A stretch of DNA of 64,000 nt from an uncultured Verrucomicrobiota bacterium. GTDB taxonomy: Bacteria; Verrucomicrobiota; Verrucomicrobiia; Opitutales; Opitutaceae. Of the stretch, positions 62,221 to 64,000 are shown in pieces. The translations under genes were made by a program, and so were the position numbers. The stretch spans positions 38,941 through 102,940 of the forward strand of contig CAJXQX010000004.1 in NCBI GenBank assembly GCA_913058185.1, in the 5' to 3' direction. The number at the start of each line of letters is the position of its first letter. Positions within the stretch are counted from its first letter, which is position 1. A model generated the notes under the pieces. The model searched no databases and was not told where the DNA came from. It worked only from the letters and a program-made list of their open reading frames with translations.

Positions 62221-64000
62221 GTGCGTCTAGCGTCCGTTGATCTCATAGGTTCGAAGCAGTCTCTTCGACTCCTCCTTTCCGGACTCCTGATCTCCATCAT
62301 TGGGACGAGTATCCCTGTCGTAACCGCTCAAGAGCTGATCCGTTCCGAACCGGTTTCCGCTGACGAGCCGCGTGCGTTCGACGTTGCCCACGCCCTCTAC
62401 CTTCGAGGGGACCACGACGCAGCGCTCACCCTAACTCGGGAACGCTTGGACGCCCAAGCCGGCACCGAAGAATGGTGGCGGCTGGAAGCTGAAATCCTCC
62501 TCCTCACCGGCCGCTATGCGGACGCCTACACCCGTCTCACTCTCGCCGAAACGGAGTTACCCGACAGCCTCTGGGTCATGATGCTGCAAAAAGAAGCGGC
62601 TCGATACATTCCCCGCGTCCACCGCGAATCGATCTATACCCAGAGAGAAATTGTCGAGGCCATCAACTACGCCGCTTACCGCCGAGGTCGCGAGGCCACC
62701 CAGGAGCCGGAATTTCTCGCTGCCATCAGTTTGGCGGCCTTACGCGCCGACGTGGAGCCCAAGCTGGTCTTGGAAAATTTCCTCAAGCCCGCCCAACAAG
62801 GTGACTCCCCGTCCCGCGACGCCTTCCTCATCGCCGGTCAACTCGCGCTCGACAAACAAGATCCCGCCCTCGCCTCTCGCACCTACCGCGCTGGCCTGGA
62901 ACATTTCCCGTCCGATCCCGACCTGCTGGCCGGTTACGCCGCGTCCTTCCGCGACAGCGACCGCCAGCAAATGGTCGCCCTGATTCAAGCCTCCCTCGCC
63001 AAGAACCCCCGCCAGATCCAAGCCCGCTTACTCATGGCCGAGCACCAAATGAGCGCCGAAGACTTTGGCGCCGCTCAGCTGGAAATCTCGCAAGTTATCC
63101 TCCTCAATCCCCATCACCCCAAAGCCAACGCCTTACTCTCGGCTATCGCACTCCTCCAAAACCGCGACGAGGACGCCGCCCGCCACCGTGCCACCGCCTT
63201 CACCCACTGGGCCACCAATCCCGAGGTCGACCACGTCATCGGCCAACAACTCTCCCATCGCTACCGCTTTCGCGAAGGTGCCGCCGCTCAACGCGCCGCC
63301 CTCGATGCCTCGCCCGTTTACGTTCCCGCTCAAGTCCAACTCGCCCGTGACCTCCTCCGCCTCGGCGAAGAAGAGGAAGGCTGGTTGTTCGCCGACCGCG
63401 CCCACGAACGCGACGGCTACAACATCGACGCCTTTAACCTCACCACGCTCCGGGATCGCATCGACGACTTCGCCCTGTTGGAGAGCGATCACTTCCGCCT
63501 CCGCATGAGCCCCGAGGAAGCCGCTATCTATGGCGACCGTGCCCTCGCCCTCCTCGAGGAGGCCCGCATCGATCTTACCGCCCGCTATGGCCTCGAGCTA
63601 CCCAAACGCACCACCGTCGAAATCTATCCCAATTCTCAAGACTTCGCCGTGCGCACCTTTGGCATGCCCGGCGTCGGTGGTTATCTCGGGGTCTGCTTCG
63701 GCTCGGTCTTCACCGTCAACAGCCCCGCCACCTCCCAAGCAAATTGGGAGTCCGTTCTGTGGCACGAATTCGCTCACGTCATCACCCTCACCATGAGTGA
63801 CAATCGCATGCCGCGGTGGCTCAGCGAGGGCATCTCCGTCTACGAAGAGATCCAGCGCAATCCCGCCTGGGGCCAACGGATGTCTGCCGACTACTATCGT
63901 CGCATCGTGGCCGAGAAAATCCATCCCGTCAGCCGCATGAGCGCTGCCTTCATGGAAGCCGAAGACCAAGCCGGCACCATCTTCGCCTACTACCAATCCT
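62221..64000 (+). CDS. TPR-type secreted protein with HExxH peptidase domain (3' end off the window)
   Basis: Open from GTG 62221 to the end, 593 residues and unfinished. An in-frame TAA at 62215-62217 fixes GTG as the first usable start. The signal peptide is long (SLRLLLSGLLISIIGTSIPVVTAQ). Residues about 60-400 are helical TPR-like repeats (AFDVAHALYLRGDHDAALTL, TEEWWRLEAEILLLTGRYAD). Residues 500 onward hold HEFAHVITL, the zinc HExxH site, with MPRWLSEGISVYEE after it, as in peptidase MA-like (gluzincin) proteins with N-terminal TPRs. Probably periplasmic; substrate unknown. Confidence 0.85.
   Translation, partial: MRLASVDLIGSKQSLRLLLSGLLISIIGTSIPVVTAQELIRSEPVSADEPRAFDVAHALYLRGDHDAALTLTRERLDAQAGTEEWWRLEAEILLLTGRYADAYTRLTLAETELPDSLWVMMLQKEAARYIPRVHRESIYTQREIVEAINYAAYRRGREATQEPEFLAAISLAALRADVEPKLVLENFLKPAQQGDSPSRDAFLIAGQLALDKQDPALASRTYRAGLEHFPSDPDLLAGYAASFRDSDRQQMVALIQASLAKNPRQIQARLLMAEHQMSAEDFGAAQLEISQVILLNPHHPKANALLSAIALLQNRDEDAARHRATAFTHWATNPEVDHVIGQQLSHRYRFREGAAAQRAALDASPVYVPAQVQLARDLLRLGEEEEGWLFADRAHERDGYNIDAFNLTTLRDRIDDFALLESDHFRLRMSPEEAAIYGDRALALLEEARIDLTARYGLELPKRTTVEIYPNSQDFAVRTFGMPGVGGYLGVCFGSVFTVNSPATSQANWESVLWHEFAHVITLTMSDNRMPRWLSEGISVYEEIQRNPAWGQRMSADYYRRIVAEKIHPVSRMSAAFMEAEDQAGTIFAYYQS

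Overview
The window looks like a chromosome segment of a Verrucomicrobiota bacterium, probably close to Opitutales. This is inferred from PVC-type propeller/haem proteins, a DUF6807-cytochrome protein, many secreted type I sulfatases, and families of palindromic and simple-sequence intergenic repeats. No rRNA or tRNA gene was seen, so the placement is not firm. Coding is dense. Most proteins on the degradative side carry signal peptides, pointing to use of sulfated polysaccharides.

Layout. 1-14716 (minus) is one probable operon: a Gfo/Idh/MocA oxidoreductase, six S1 sulfatases in a row, a DUF6807-cytochrome c protein and a propeller protein that runs off the left edge. Most junctions are ATGA overlaps or gaps of a few bases. 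A divergent AraC-type regulator with a PAS-like sensor (14868) sits at its head, next to a 22-bp-spaced direct repeat. 15705-31930 holds an FAD oxidoreductase, a purple-acid-type phosphatase, two BNR-type propellers, a lactonase-type propeller, a broken DUF3179 gene, an MBL/VOC pair, an MFS/Gfo-Idh pair, a DUF3604 protein and an MDR oxidoreductase, with palindromic repeats between several of them. 32047-38045 (plus) has a sulfatase, a propeller protein overlapping a separate cytochrome c gene, and a GH172-type enzyme. 38052-41379 has a truncated and an intact phytanoyl-CoA-dioxygenase-like gene, a permease fragment and an esterase.

41609-45135 is a different kind of island: a small double-CDGSH protein, two fasciclin-domain secreted proteins, an ECF sigma factor and an RskA-like anti-sigma factor. 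It matches the logic of the mycobacterial SigK/RskA/MPT70-MPT83 system and has insertion-sequence-end-like motifs on both sides. 45355-46297 is a graveyard of a sulfatase 3' end and a hydrolase-like gene. 46425-53241 adds two more sulfatases, a heparinase II/III-type lyase and an HSL-type esterase. From 53500 to the end the genes are mixed: an unknown secreted protein, a small membrane protein with an ECF-like promoter, a ParB-domain protein, an RluA-type pseudouridine synthase, a frameshifted PLD protein, a BNR protein, a CDP-alcohol phosphotransferase, a hydrolase fragment, and a TPR/HExxH peptidase cut by the right edge.

How it works together (inference): nine intact sulfatases with Cys-type C-x-P-x-R motifs, a polysaccharide lyase, GH172, esterases and sialidase-like propellers would strip sulfate and ester groups and cleave a complex sulfated, perhaps uronic-acid-containing, glycan. 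MFS and Gfo/Idh proteins would take up and oxidise the released sugars. No sulfatase-maturating enzyme is in the window. Several genes carry frameshifts or stops in or near homopolymers, so some pseudogenes could be sequencing errors.
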